Under the pieces are notes generated by a model. The model was not told the origin of the DNA, did no database searches, and worked only from the letters and a program-made list of their open reading frames with translations. Source: Microvirga aerophila (lineage in GTDB: Bacteria > Pseudomonadota > Alphaproteobacteria > Rhizobiales > Beijerinckiaceae). Taken from it: 64,000 bases of DNA. Shown here in pieces: positions 53,540 through 62,842 of this stretch; the first letter of the stretch is position 1, and each line of letters begins with the position of its first letter. The stretch is from assembly GCF_003332305.1 (NCBI RefSeq), contig NZ_QOIO01000030.1:1-64000 (forward strand). Reading direction: 5' to 3'. Position numbers and translations under genes: made by a program.

Positions 53540-54214
53540 GTGACCTTTTCCCTTGCCGCCCTCGATCGCGAAACTGGCATGTTTGGCATCGGCGTCGCCA
53601 GTTCCAGCATCGCGGTCGGCAACCGCTGCCCCTGGGCGCGGGCCGGCACCGGCGCCATTCTAACCCAGCATCGCACAGACATCCGCGGCGGGCCGCTCGG
53701 CCTCGATCTGCTGGCGAGAGGCTACGGGGCTCGCGAGGTCGTTGACATCCTCGTGGTGGGCAGCGAGTACCCGGCGCAGCGTCAGTTCGCTGCCGTCGAT
53801 CGGGAGGGGCGGACGGCTTATTATAACGGTCCAGGCATTGAATCAATCAATGGAGCGGCGGAAGGCGATGCTTGCGTCTCGGTCGGAAACTTTCTCTCCA
53901 GCATCGATGTGCCGAATGCCATGGTGGCAGCCTACGAGGGTGCATCTGGGCATTTCGCGGAGCGCCTTTTGGCGGCGGTGGACGCTGGTGTGACCGCCGG
54001 CGGCGAGACACAGTCAGCGATGGCGGCAGCGCTCCTAGTGGTCGATCGCCATGCCTGGCCGCTCGTTGATCTGCGTGTGGATTTTGAACCCGAGCCGCAG
54101 GTTGCCCTGCGCCGGCTCTGGCGCAGCTATGAGCCGTTGCTGGACCGCTTCGTTACACAGGTGCTCCGCCCCTTTGAATTGAAGCCCCTCATCAATTCGG
54201 CACTGACGATATGA
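53540..54214 (+). CDS. DUF1028 family protein (Ntn-hydrolase-like)
   Basis: The GTG at 53540, preceded by GGAGGG, gives 224 residues starting TFSLAALDRETGMFGIGVAS. PWARAGTGAILTQHRTDIRG and GPLGLDLLARGYGAREVVD follow, with VDREGRTAYYNGPG later. This matches DUF1028, a family with an Ntn-hydrolase-like fold of unproven activity, often encoded with hydantoinase/oxoprolinase and peptide-uptake genes. An ATG at 53519 would add seven residues. It is the first gene of the hyu operon. Confidence 0.85.
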   Translation: MTFSLAALDRETGMFGIGVASSSIAVGNRCPWARAGTGAILTQHRTDIRGGPLGLDLLARGYGAREVVDILVVGSEYPAQRQFAAVDREGRTAYYNGPGIESINGAAEGDACVSVGNFLSSIDVPNAMVAAYEGASGHFAERLLAAVDAGVTAGGETQSAMAAALLVVDRHAWPLVDLRVDFEPEPQVALRRLWRSYEPLLDRFVTQVLRPFELKPLINSALTI

Positions 54215-54371
54215 ACGAAACCGCTTTCATCCCTGATGCTTTACCCTCCTGCGTAGGGGTCGCGGCACCGATCGGCAGATCGCTCCAGCCTCGAGCCCCC
54301 CACTCTGAAAGCTCGGGAGGAGAGGCAGCTCGGGCGGGATACGGGTCTCGTTGGGGGGAAGGGATCTCGTG

Positions 54372-55472
54372 GTGACTCAGACTTCCCGCAAGCCTGCCGA
54401 ACTCCGCCTGGAGGGTTTGGAAAAGCGCTTTGGCAACGCGGTCGCCGTCAGCAGCGTCAGCGTGACTGTCGAACCGGCGACGCTCGTCGCACTGCTCGGC
54501 CCCTCCGGCTGCGGCAAGACCACAACCTTGCGCATGATCGCGGGCTTTGAGCGCCCTGACAGCGGCCGCATTCTCGTCGGCGGCACCGACATCACCAGCC
54601 TGCCACCGCACCGGCGGGCGCTGGGCATGGTCTTTCAAAACTACAGCCTGTTCCCGCACAAAACCGTCGGCGAGAACGTCGCATTTGGCCTGCGGATGGC
54701 CGGAATGGCTCGAGCCGAGCGCGACGAGGCCGTGGGACGCATGCTCGACCTCGTACAACTGAGCGCGCTTGTCGATCGCTATCCGTCACAGCTATCGGGC
54801 GGTCAACAGCAACGCGTCGCGCTCGCGCGTTCGCTCGTACCCAACCCGCGCGTGCTCCTACTCGACGAACCCTTAGGCGCTCTTGACAAGAATCTGCGTG
54901 AAAGCATGCAGTTCGAGCTGCGCAGCATGCAACAACGCTTCGGCATCACCACGGTCCTGGTTACACATGATCAGGAGGAGGCATTGTCGATGAGTGATCA
55001 GATCGCCGTCATGAGCCGAGGGCGGATCCTGCAGATTGGCGGTGCGACCGAGATCTATGATCGTCCAGCGAGCCGCTTTGTTGCCGAATTCCTTGGCACC
55101 TCCAACATCTTCACCGGCACAGTCCGGTCGAACGGCGTGATGATCGTTGCGGGCGGCACAACCGGATGTACCTTGCAGCTCCCGCCAGGAGCGCCAACGA
55201 GTGGGCCGGTGCTTCTATCGGTGCGCCCCGAGCGGCTGGTGATTGGTGACGCAGCAGCAGAACTGCCGAACCGGCTCGACGCCTACATCCAGTCACGGGC
55301 GTTTCGTGGCACCTACGCGGCTTATCAACTGGACGTGCCGGCGCTCGGACGTGAGATCTACGTGTACCGGCAGGCCGGTGGGCCATTAGGCACACTGACC
55401 TTTCCGGTGGGTACCACGGTGAGCGTGGGTTGGAACCTTGAAGATAGTGTGGTCGTGGAGGACGACGAGTGA
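54372..55472 (+). CDS. ABC transporter ATP-binding protein (PotA type)
   Basis: The product is about 366 residues from GTG 54372. It has Walker A (LLGPSGCGKTTTLRMIAGF), the signature LSGGQQQRVALARSLVPNP, Walker B VLLLDEPLGALDKNL and the switch histidine in VLVTHDQEEALSMSDQIAVM. A TOBE domain follows, with LLSVRPERLVIGDAA. PotA-type ATPases drive import of polyamines and similar small cations or amides. Its last bases overlap the GTG start of hyuA. Partners are the PotD-, PotB- and PotC-like genes downstream. Confidence 0.92.
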   Translation: MTQTSRKPAELRLEGLEKRFGNAVAVSSVSVTVEPATLVALLGPSGCGKTTTLRMIAGFERPDSGRILVGGTDITSLPPHRRALGMVFQNYSLFPHKTVGENVAFGLRMAGMARAERDEAVGRMLDLVQLSALVDRYPSQLSGGQQQRVALARSLVPNPRVLLLDEPLGALDKNLRESMQFELRSMQQRFGITTVLVTHDQEEALSMSDQIAVMSRGRILQIGGATEIYDRPASRFVAEFLGTSNIFTGTVRSNGVMIVAGGTTGCTLQLPPGAPTSGPVLLSVRPERLVIGDAAAELPNRLDAYIQSRAFRGTYAAYQLDVPALGREIYVYRQAGGPLGTLTFPVGTTVSVGWNLEDSVVVEDDE

Positions 55473-57535
55473 TCGAAAATTCCAAGGGGCGCCATGTCCG
55501 GGTTGGAATCGACGTCGGCGGTACGTTTACCGACTTCGTCCTCACCGATGCGGCGAATGGCGACCTTGCCTATTTCAAGGAGCCCAGCACACCGGACGAA
55601 CCGTCGCGCGCAGTCGTTCAGGGCCTCGCGAATATCGTCGAGAAGGCTGGCCTTTCTCCTGCTGACGTAGAACTCATCCTGCATGGCACAACAATCGGTC
55701 TCAACGCGATCATCCAGCGCGCCGGCGCGCGCATCGGCCTTGTCGTAACCTCGGGCTTCCGCGACATTCTGGAAATTGCGCGCAGCCGCATGCCATCCTC
55801 GTTCGACTTCCGCGCCCGCAAAGAAGAACCGCTCGTCCCGCGCGACCGGATCTTTGAGATTGACGCCCGCTTCGATCCGCACGGCCACCTCGTCCGCCAA
55901 CCCGGCAAAGTTGCCCTTGCCGAGTTGGCAGGAGAGATTTCCGCCGCGGGGCTTGACGCCGTAGCTCTCATCACAATGAATGGCTATGCGAATCCGCAGC
56001 AGGAAGAGCGGATCGCGCGAGCGTTGCAGGACCATCTTCCGAACACAGCTGTCACGTCAGCAGCGCACATTTGGCCTGAGATCCGTGAGTATGAACGCAC
56101 GCTCGTCGCCTGCCTGAACGCCTATATCCAGCCTTTGATGCAGAGCTACTTTGCACGGCTGGAAAACGGGTTACGTGAGCTAGGTACCGATGCGCAGATC
56201 TTCGTGACCGCCTCCAATGGCGGCTCGATGAGCCTTGGCTCCGCCGCCGCCCGACCTGTCGATACGATTCTGTCCGGGCCCGCCGCTGGTGTTATGGCGG
56301 CGACGCGTCTTGCCGCTGCTGCGAAGGTTCCACGTATCATAACCTTTGATATGGGTGGAACAAGTAGTGATATCGCGATCTCCTCGGGCGCTGAGCCGGA
56401 ATTCGCCACCCGCACGGAGATCGGCGGCCTTCCACTCGTCCTTCCGGTAGTCGCGGTGAGCGCAATTGGTGCGGGTGGCGGCTCGATCATTTGGGTCGAC
56501 GATCATGTCCTGAAGGTAGGGCCCCGCAGCGCCGGGGCTGATCCAGGCCCGGTCTCCTATGGTCGTGGCGGACAGAGTCCGACCGTCACGGATGCCTATC
56601 TCGTGACTGGCCTCATTGACCCGAACCGCTTCCTCGGTGGGCGCATGGCGCTCGACCGTGCCGCGGCCAAGGACGCTCTCACGTCAGTTGCGGAGCGGAT
56701 TGGCTTGGGGGACGCGGTCCTGGCTGCGGCCGGGGCTCTCGATGTCGCGACTGCGGGCATGGCGACCGAACTGTTCAAGACGTTGGCGCAGCGTGGGCTT
56801 GATCCGAGCGATTTCGCCCTAATGCCATTCGGCGGCGCTGGCCCCACCCATGCCAATCTGCTGGCTCATGAGGCAGGCATTGGGCGTGTTGTGATCCCAC
56901 CCGCTGCGGGCACCTTCTGCGCCTTGGGCGCCGTTACTGCCGATCTGCGGCGTGACTTCGTCCGCAGCCTCCGTATCGAACTCGACGAGGAAAGCGAACA
57001 GCGTCTCTCTGAAACTCTAACGATGCTTGCCGAAGAGGGCGAGGCCTGGCTCAATGCTGAGGGCGATCTCGCGACCTCCGCGGAGGTCTCACGGGCGGTC
57101 GACATGCGCTATGCAGGTCAGGCGTATGAGTTGCGGGTGAATCTCGACCATCTATCGGACACCCCTGCACACACTGCTGTGGCAGAGGCCTTCCACCAAG
57201 AGCATGAGCGAGTCTACGGCTTCCGAGATCCGGTGGCACCGGTCCAGATAACGACAGTCCGCCTTGCCGTGATTGGCCGAACTCCGCCGGTGCGCCTGCC
57301 CATTTTACCCACGTCGAGTGAGCCGCCGGTTGCCCGGAGCCACAGGCCGGTCTTCCTTGCCGGCGCCTGGCATGATGCAGCGATCTATGATCGGCACGTC
57401 CTGCGCGCCGGGCAGTCGGTCAACGGCCCCGCAGTCATTGAGCAGGAGGACACAACGGTCGTGGTTCTACCAAACTGGAATGCTAACCTCGACACCTCTG
57501 GCAACCTTCATCTCATCCCGAGCCAACAGCCATGA
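55469..57535 (+). CDS. hyuA: hydantoinase/oxoprolinase subunit A
   Basis: The 688-residue product has the actin-like ATP-binding start RVGIDVGGTFTDFVLTDAAN and AELILHGTT-like VELILHGTTIGLNAIIQR. The central region carries GPAAGVMAATRLAAAAKVPR, ITFDMGGTSSDIAIS and FGGAGPTHANLLAHEAGIGR. This is the HyuA/N-methylhydantoinase A family, which with subunit B opens hydantoin or 5-oxoproline-type rings, often with ATP. It overlaps the ATPase gene (GTGA) and hyuB (ATGA), so the three are translationally coupled. Confidence 0.93.
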   Translation: MIENSKGRHVRVGIDVGGTFTDFVLTDAANGDLAYFKEPSTPDEPSRAVVQGLANIVEKAGLSPADVELILHGTTIGLNAIIQRAGARIGLVVTSGFRDILEIARSRMPSSFDFRARKEEPLVPRDRIFEIDARFDPHGHLVRQPGKVALAELAGEISAAGLDAVALITMNGYANPQQEERIARALQDHLPNTAVTSAAHIWPEIREYERTLVACLNAYIQPLMQSYFARLENGLRELGTDAQIFVTASNGGSMSLGSAAARPVDTILSGPAAGVMAATRLAAAAKVPRIITFDMGGTSSDIAISSGAEPEFATRTEIGGLPLVLPVVAVSAIGAGGGSIIWVDDHVLKVGPRSAGADPGPVSYGRGGQSPTVTDAYLVTGLIDPNRFLGGRMALDRAAAKDALTSVAERIGLGDAVLAAAGALDVATAGMATELFKTLAQRGLDPSDFALMPFGGAGPTHANLLAHEAGIGRVVIPPAAGTFCALGAVTADLRRDFVRSLRIELDEESEQRLSETLTMLAEEGEAWLNAEGDLATSAEVSRAVDMRYAGQAYELRVNLDHLSDTPAHTAVAEAFHQEHERVYGFRDPVAPVQITTVRLAVIGRTPPVRLPILPTSSEPPVARSHRPVFLAGAWHDAAIYDRHVLRAGQSVNGPAVIEQEDTTVVVLPNWNANLDTSGNLHLIPSQQP

Positions 57536-59535
57536 GACTCGATCCCGTCACACTAGAGATCCTCGGTAACAAGGTCGCGGCCGCGACCGAGGAAATGTGC
57601 TTTACCCTCCAGCGCACGGGACGGACACTCTACGTGAAGGAGACGGCGGATTTTGCTTGCGCTCTGGCAGGCGTCGACGGCACCTTCTTCGCCTATCCGC
57701 GCTCGATCGGCGTTTCCGGCTTCGTCGCACTCGACTGCATGCCGGCAATCGCAGCGGTTGGAAAGCTCGAGCCAGGCGACGTCATTCTCACCAATGACCC
57801 TTATCGCTCGGTCGGCCTTGCAACTCACCTACCCGATTTGCACCTCATCGCGCCGTATTTTCACGAGGGCCAGATCGTCGCCTATGGCTGGACGTTCGTC
57901 CATTGCTCAGATGTCGGCGGCCGCGTCCCGAGTAGCATTTCGCCCCTAAATCGGGAGATCTTCCAAGAAGGCCTGCAGATTCCGCCCATCAAGCTGGTCC
58001 GAGCGGGGCAGATGAACGAGGACGTGCAACTGCTCTTCACTGCTAATTCGCGCACGCCCGACGCCAACATGGGCGATATCCGTGCGATGCTGGCCGCGCT
58101 CGCTACCGGCCGCAGGCGGGTTGAAACCCTTATCGCGCAACACGGTGTCGCTAGCTTCCTGGCGGGGCAGCAGGATCTCCTCGACTATGCGGCGGAAAAG
58201 GCACAGCGGGTTTTGCGCAAGGTTCCGGAAGGCACCTATCGCTTTACGGACTTTCTTGACGACGATGCAATTTCGAATCTGCCGATTCGGCTTGCACTGG
58301 CCGTAACGTTTCGCGAAGGGACGGTGCATCTCGATTTCACCGGAACGGATCCGCAGGTCGCGGCGGCAATGAACGTGCCGAGTCACGGCAAACCTCACGC
58401 ATGGCTTACCCTGCGGATTCTTGCGCTCATCAACACACTCGATCCCACCGCACCGTTGAACGCGGGCCTTCTCCGGAACGTTTCGATCACCGCGCCGAAG
58501 GGGTCACTCGTTAATCCAGAGCATCCTGCGGCGGTGGGCGTGCGTCACGCGGCGGCCATCCGCGTCAACGATCTGCTCAATGGCGCCTTTGGCTTGGCCC
58601 TGCCGGATGTGATGCCCGCCGCGAGTGGCGGGGTTGTGGTTCCGCTCGTGGTCGCTGAGCCCACAGAAACTGGAGCACAAAATGTTCAGGTCGTCGAACC
58701 GATGATCGGCGGCACTGGTGCGCGTTATGGAGCAGACGGGGTCGATGGGCGCGACAGCGGAATCTCTAACCTCGCCAATAATCCGGTCGAAACGGTCGAG
58801 GCCGAGATCGGCGTCGAGATTCTCAGCTACTCCCTGCGGCAGGATTCCGGCGGGGCAGGGAAATGGCGCGGTGGCTGCGGGCTGGAGCTTTCCTTCCGGG
58901 TGCTTAAGGATGGCGCACAGGTCCTCGGGCGTGGCATGGAGCGCATGAAGTTCCGGCCCTGGGGTGTACGTGGCGGCGAACCGGGCGAATTGACCGAGTT
59001 CTTCGTAAAATCTGGAGCCCAGAACGAGCGCCGATACGGCAAGATCGATGTTCTCGGAACAGAACGCGGAGACATCATCACCCTCCGAACCGCGGGTGCC
59101 GGCGGCTATGGCGACCCAATGGAGCGGGAGCCTTGGCGCGTGCACAACGATGTCCGACGTGGCCTCGTTTCGCTGGACGCCGCGCGTACCGTCTACGGCG
59201 TCGCCATAGCGGCCGATGGCGTGGACGAGGCGGAAACGGCCAGGATCCGCGCTGATCGCCCCTATCGCAGCCCGGCACACGACTATGGGCCAGAGCGAGG
59301 ACTTTTTGAGCAGTTGTTCTCGGCCGACATGCTTGATCGTCTCAATGCGGCACTTTTTCGGCTCCCCGCCGCTCGTCGCGCCCAGCGCCGGACGAATATC
59401 TACAACGCCATTCTTGCAAACCTGCCGGGCGATTTCCCGTCCGGTCCGCAAGTACCAACTCAACCTCACCGTAAGCGCCTCCTCGCAGAAGTCGAAGCGC
59501 TTGAGGCTGAGACATCGACCCTGTCGGGCGCCTAA
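57532..59535 (+). CDS. hyuB: hydantoinase/oxoprolinase subunit B
   Basis: This 667-residue HyuB-family protein starts MRLDPVTLEILGNKVAAATE. It has VKETADFACALAGVDGTFF, GDVILTNDPYRSVGLATHLP, FVHCSDVGGRVPSSISPLN and a C-terminal glycine-rich TAGAGGYGDPMEREP. It forms the catalytic complex with HyuA. Residues for metal binding (the D and H of NDP and THLPD) are present. The length is above the usual 520-580, owing to a C-terminal extension after about residue 580 (EQLFSADMLDRLNAALFRLP). Confidence 0.93.
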   Translation: MRLDPVTLEILGNKVAAATEEMCFTLQRTGRTLYVKETADFACALAGVDGTFFAYPRSIGVSGFVALDCMPAIAAVGKLEPGDVILTNDPYRSVGLATHLPDLHLIAPYFHEGQIVAYGWTFVHCSDVGGRVPSSISPLNREIFQEGLQIPPIKLVRAGQMNEDVQLLFTANSRTPDANMGDIRAMLAALATGRRRVETLIAQHGVASFLAGQQDLLDYAAEKAQRVLRKVPEGTYRFTDFLDDDAISNLPIRLALAVTFREGTVHLDFTGTDPQVAAAMNVPSHGKPHAWLTLRILALINTLDPTAPLNAGLLRNVSITAPKGSLVNPEHPAAVGVRHAAAIRVNDLLNGAFGLALPDVMPAASGGVVVPLVVAEPTETGAQNVQVVEPMIGGTGARYGADGVDGRDSGISNLANNPVETVEAEIGVEILSYSLRQDSGGAGKWRGGCGLELSFRVLKDGAQVLGRGMERMKFRPWGVRGGEPGELTEFFVKSGAQNERRYGKIDVLGTERGDIITLRTAGAGGYGDPMEREPWRVHNDVRRGLVSLDAARTVYGVAIAADGVDEAETARIRADRPYRSPAHDYGPERGLFEQLFSADMLDRLNAALFRLPAARRAQRRTNIYNAILANLPGDFPSGPQVPTQPHRKRLLAEVEALEAETSTLSGA

Positions 59536-59594
59536 AGGCCCGCAGCCCCTTGGCCCGGGTGTTTGCCCGAGCTGCGCAACATCAGGAGCGTTCC

Positions 59595-60641
59595 ATGACG
59601 GACTTCACGCGACGCGGCTTACTTCAGACCGGCGGTCTGCTTGGTGCAGCAGCCTTCGCCAATCTCCCCCTCACGGCGGCAGCACAGGCTGGTGAGATCA
59701 CCGTGACAGCGCTCGGGGGAATCTGGGAAGAGGCAGTCAAGAAAGCCTTCGTCGAGCCGTTCGAGCGGAAGACCGGCGCCAAAGCCAACGTGCTGCTCGG
59801 CTCGCCGCCGCAGTGGCTGAGCCAGGTCGAGGCCAATCCCAAAAACCCGCCGATTGACGTGATCATCGTGACGCCCGATCTCGCTATCAACGCGGCGAAG
59901 ATGGATCTCGTTGACACCTTCACCGTGGAGAAGGTTCCTAACCTTGCGGACATTCCAGCCGAGTTCACGAACGCCCTGAGCGGTAAGGGGACCGTGTTCG
60001 ACTATGGCGTCGCCGGCATCACTTACAACAAGAAGACGGTGAAGGACCCGCCCAAGTCCTTTAAGGATTTCGTCGACCGCACAGCAGCCGGCGAATGGAC
60101 GGCCTCGCTCCCTGGAATTTCCTACGCGGTGACCCCGATCATGCTGATGTGGGCTATGGCAAGGGCTCTGGGCGGCAGCGTGGACAACATCGATCCTTTC
60201 TTCGATGCCATGAAGAAAATGCGCAAGAACGTCATTTTTTGGGGCGGCCCGAATGATTTCTTCAACCACCTCTCCAGTGGAGAGGCCGATATCGGCATCT
60301 ATTTCGACGGCCGTACCTGGGCGCATGTCGACGCAGGTGCCGACTGGATCGACTTCATCAATCCGAGCGAAGGCGGATCCATCAACGCGCTTGCAGTGCA
60401 GAAGCCGAAGAACGCGAAGGACCTCGCCTGGGAATATATCAATGTCATGTTGAGCCCGGAATCGCAGCTCAAATTCGCCGAGATGCTGAGCTATCCGGTC
60501 ACCAATAAGAAGGTTCAGTATCCGCCGCACCTCGCTAAACGCTTCACGCCCTGGCAGGAAGCGCACTTCCCGCCTTACGAGGAAATTGCGAAAGTGCGTG
60601 CCCAGTGGGTCGACCGCTGGAACCGCGAGGTTGGCGGCTGA
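59595..60641 (+). CDS. ABC transporter substrate-binding protein (PotD type)
   Basis: The 348-residue product has a twin-arginine-like signal (TRRGLLQTGGLLGAAAFANL) and a mature start near AGEITVTALGGIW. It belongs to the spermidine/putrescine-type extracellular binding family: NPPIDVIIVTPDLAINAAKM, YGVAGITYNKKTVKDPPKSF and WEYINVMLSPESQLKFAEML. The ATG follows AGGAGCG. The ligand is probably the hydantoin-, lactam- or amide-type compound degraded by HyuAB, but this is inference. Confidence 0.9.
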   Translation: MTDFTRRGLLQTGGLLGAAAFANLPLTAAAQAGEITVTALGGIWEEAVKKAFVEPFERKTGAKANVLLGSPPQWLSQVEANPKNPPIDVIIVTPDLAINAAKMDLVDTFTVEKVPNLADIPAEFTNALSGKGTVFDYGVAGITYNKKTVKDPPKSFKDFVDRTAAGEWTASLPGISYAVTPIMLMWAMARALGGSVDNIDPFFDAMKKMRKNVIFWGGPNDFFNHLSSGEADIGIYFDGRTWAHVDAGADWIDFINPSEGGSINALAVQKPKNAKDLAWEYINVMLSPESQLKFAEMLSYPVTNKKVQYPPHLAKRFTPWQEAHFPPYEEIAKVRAQWVDRWNREVGG

Positions 60642-60740
60642 TTTTTGCAATTGGCCGGTGGTGACACCTACGCCGCCGGCCCCTATCCCGCGAGCATGAC
60701 TAGTCGAGCAAGGCCTTGATGTGGAACGAGCAAGCTGCAG

Positions 60741-61595
60741 GTGGCTCAGGTGAAGACTTCGACCTTTCCGACGATACCCCGCAGGTTGTTGCTCACACTC
60801 CCTGCGGTTCTGTTCCTGCTTGCCTTTTTCATTCTGCCACTAGTGGATAATGGTCTGCGCAGTATTGTCCAAGCGGACGGGAACGGCATTACATTCGCCC
60901 GCTATGTGCAGCTTCTGACCGATCAGTTCTACCTCACGAGTATTGCTCAAACGATAGCCCTTTCGGCCGCTGTGACAGTCATCTGCGTGCTGATCGGCTA
61001 CCCCGTTGCCTATTATCTTGTGCGCCATGCCGGCCGCTGGAGCGGCCTCATTATCTTCCTGCTCATTGCGCCGCTCCTCACTTCGATCATCATGCGCACG
61101 TATGGATGGCAGGTTCTTTTCGCCCGTCGGGGTTTTATCAACACTCTGCTTGTGCAGGATCTTGGTCTGCTCGATACTCCGCTTCGGGTGCTCGACACGC
61201 CAGGCCTTGTGGTTGCCGCCTTCGTCCACGTCTTGGTCCCGTTCATGGTTCTATCCATTGCCGCGGTGTTACAGGGCATCGATCGCCGGCTCGAGGAAAG
61301 CGCACAGCTTCTCGGCGCAGGACGATTGCGGACGTTCTTCGAAGTGACGCTGCCGCTCTCCATCGACGGGATCGGAACGGGCTCTATCCTGGTTTTCATG
61401 GTGGCGAACGGCAGCTTCGTGACCTTGGTCCTCCTCGGCGGCGGTCTCAAGACTTTGCCGCTCCTGATTTTCCAGCAATTCAACACCACCCGCGATTTCG
61501 GCATGGCCAGCACCATGAGCACGGTGCTGTTGGTAGTGGCGCTGGTCTGTCTCTTCCTGCAGCTCAGGCTTGTCCGCCGGGGAGGTGAGGCATGA
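60741..61595 (+). CDS. ABC transporter permease (PotB type)
   Basis: The 284-residue product from GTG 60741 has six hydrophobic segments and the EAA loop IDRRLEESAQLLGAGRLRTF followed by FEVTLPLSIDGIG. The first segment is LLLTLPAVLFLLAFFILPLV. The start is uncertain because no strong ribosome binding site is seen (GTG 60750 is an alternative). It overlaps the next permease gene by four bases (ATGA). Confidence 0.9.
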   Translation: MAQVKTSTFPTIPRRLLLTLPAVLFLLAFFILPLVDNGLRSIVQADGNGITFARYVQLLTDQFYLTSIAQTIALSAAVTVICVLIGYPVAYYLVRHAGRWSGLIIFLLIAPLLTSIIMRTYGWQVLFARRGFINTLLVQDLGLLDTPLRVLDTPGLVVAAFVHVLVPFMVLSIAAVLQGIDRRLEESAQLLGAGRLRTFFEVTLPLSIDGIGTGSILVFMVANGSFVTLVLLGGGLKTLPLLIFQQFNTTRDFGMASTMSTVLLVVALVCLFLQLRLVRRGGEA

Positions 61596-62401
61596 GTTTT
61601 TTTCGACGGCTCGATCTTGGCCGTGCCATCTTGACGGCGTTCGTTGTTGCGTTTTTCGTGTTTATGACGCTGCCCATCGGAATCGTCGTGGTGGCGTCAT
61701 TCACGGACGCAAGCTTCGTTGCCTTTCCGATCTCAGGATGGTCACTGCGCTGGTTCCGCCGCATCTTCGAGTATCAGCCATATCTCGATTCGATTGCGGT
61801 GAGTCTGCAAATCGCGTTCGGCGCGACGGCCTTGTCCTGCCTGATCGGAATCCCAGCCGCAATAGCACTGGCACGCAGCCCCTCGGCTTGGGCGAGCGCC
61901 GTAATGACCTATTTGCTTTCGCCGCTCTCCATGCCGATGATCGTGATCGGCTTCGCGGCTCTCTTCTTCCTGTCACGGGTTGGCGTCGGCGTCTCGTTTA
62001 CGGCCCTCCTCATTGCCCATACGACCGTGTGTCTGCCTTACATAGTTAGGACAGTGGCCGCGACCTATCGCGGCACAGCGCGCTCCTACGAGGAGGCGGC
62101 AGCGCTGCTCGGTGCCAATCCGCTGCAGGTTTTTTGGCACGTGATCCTGCCTCTCATTCGGCCGGGCATCGTTGCCGGTTCTTTGTTCTCGTTTCTCGTC
62201 TCATTCGACAACCTTCCTATTTCCTACTTTTTCGGCCAGCCGGGCACGCTCACCCTGCCGGTCGTCATGCTCAGCTACATGGAGCATCAGTTTGACCCTT
62301 CCATCGCTGCGCTGAGCACGCTCCAGCTTCTCCTTGCGATTGTCGGGCTTGTCATCGTCGACAGGCTTTATGGCATCGACAAAATGACAATGGGGGACTG
62401 A
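61592..62401 (+). CDS. ABC transporter permease (PotC type)
   Basis: This 269-residue inner-membrane permease has six hydrophobic segments and the EAA loop YRGTARSYEEAAALLGANPL followed by FWHVILPLIRPGIVAGSLF. It pairs with the PotB-type subunit. It ends the hyu operon; no obvious terminator follows. Confidence 0.92.
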   Translation: MSFFRRLDLGRAILTAFVVAFFVFMTLPIGIVVVASFTDASFVAFPISGWSLRWFRRIFEYQPYLDSIAVSLQIAFGATALSCLIGIPAAIALARSPSAWASAVMTYLLSPLSMPMIVIGFAALFFLSRVGVGVSFTALLIAHTTVCLPYIVRTVAATYRGTARSYEEAAALLGANPLQVFWHVILPLIRPGIVAGSLFSFLVSFDNLPISYFFGQPGTLTLPVVMLSYMEHQFDPSIAALSTLQLLLAIVGLVIVDRLYGIDKMTMGD

Positions 62402-62842
62402 AGGAGATTGGTTGGCTCGTCTTGGTGGATGCGCTCAAACTCCATCAACCCCAGCACTACAGCAGGCCAGTACTGACGCCCGATGCCCATTCGCCCATAC
62501 GACACTACCTGGTGCTCGATCGGCGTGATCTGGAGCAGGACAGGGCACGGCACCGTCATGTCTGGATGGCGCCCGTTTGGCAATGTGATTGTTGATGACA
62601 TTTGGCCTAGCGGGGCGGGTGCGGTCATGTCTCCGGCCTTTGCATGCGGTGCTTCTCCTGACCGCAGGCCCTGATGTTTTACGCTGGAACTGGTCCCTCT
62701 CAAGTTATCGCGCTTGACTGGCGCAAGACGATGCCACGGGTTGTCCAGATCCGGCGGTCCATGTCCGCTTTGGCTTCACATCATCTCATCGTCACCGTGC
62801 CAACTGGGTTGCCTCGAGGGGCGAATAGTCTGAACTGGTCGT
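62402..62842. other. intergenic between the hyu operon and IS110
   Basis: No gene is recognised on either strand in 440 bp. Open frames here have no support beyond length. It may contain the end of the IS110 element. Confidence 0.45.

Noticed and set aside
58504-60650. Long minus-strand frames opposite hyuB and the PotD-type gene
   Set aside because: Codon use and motifs support the plus-strand genes; nothing recognisable is encoded on the minus strand.
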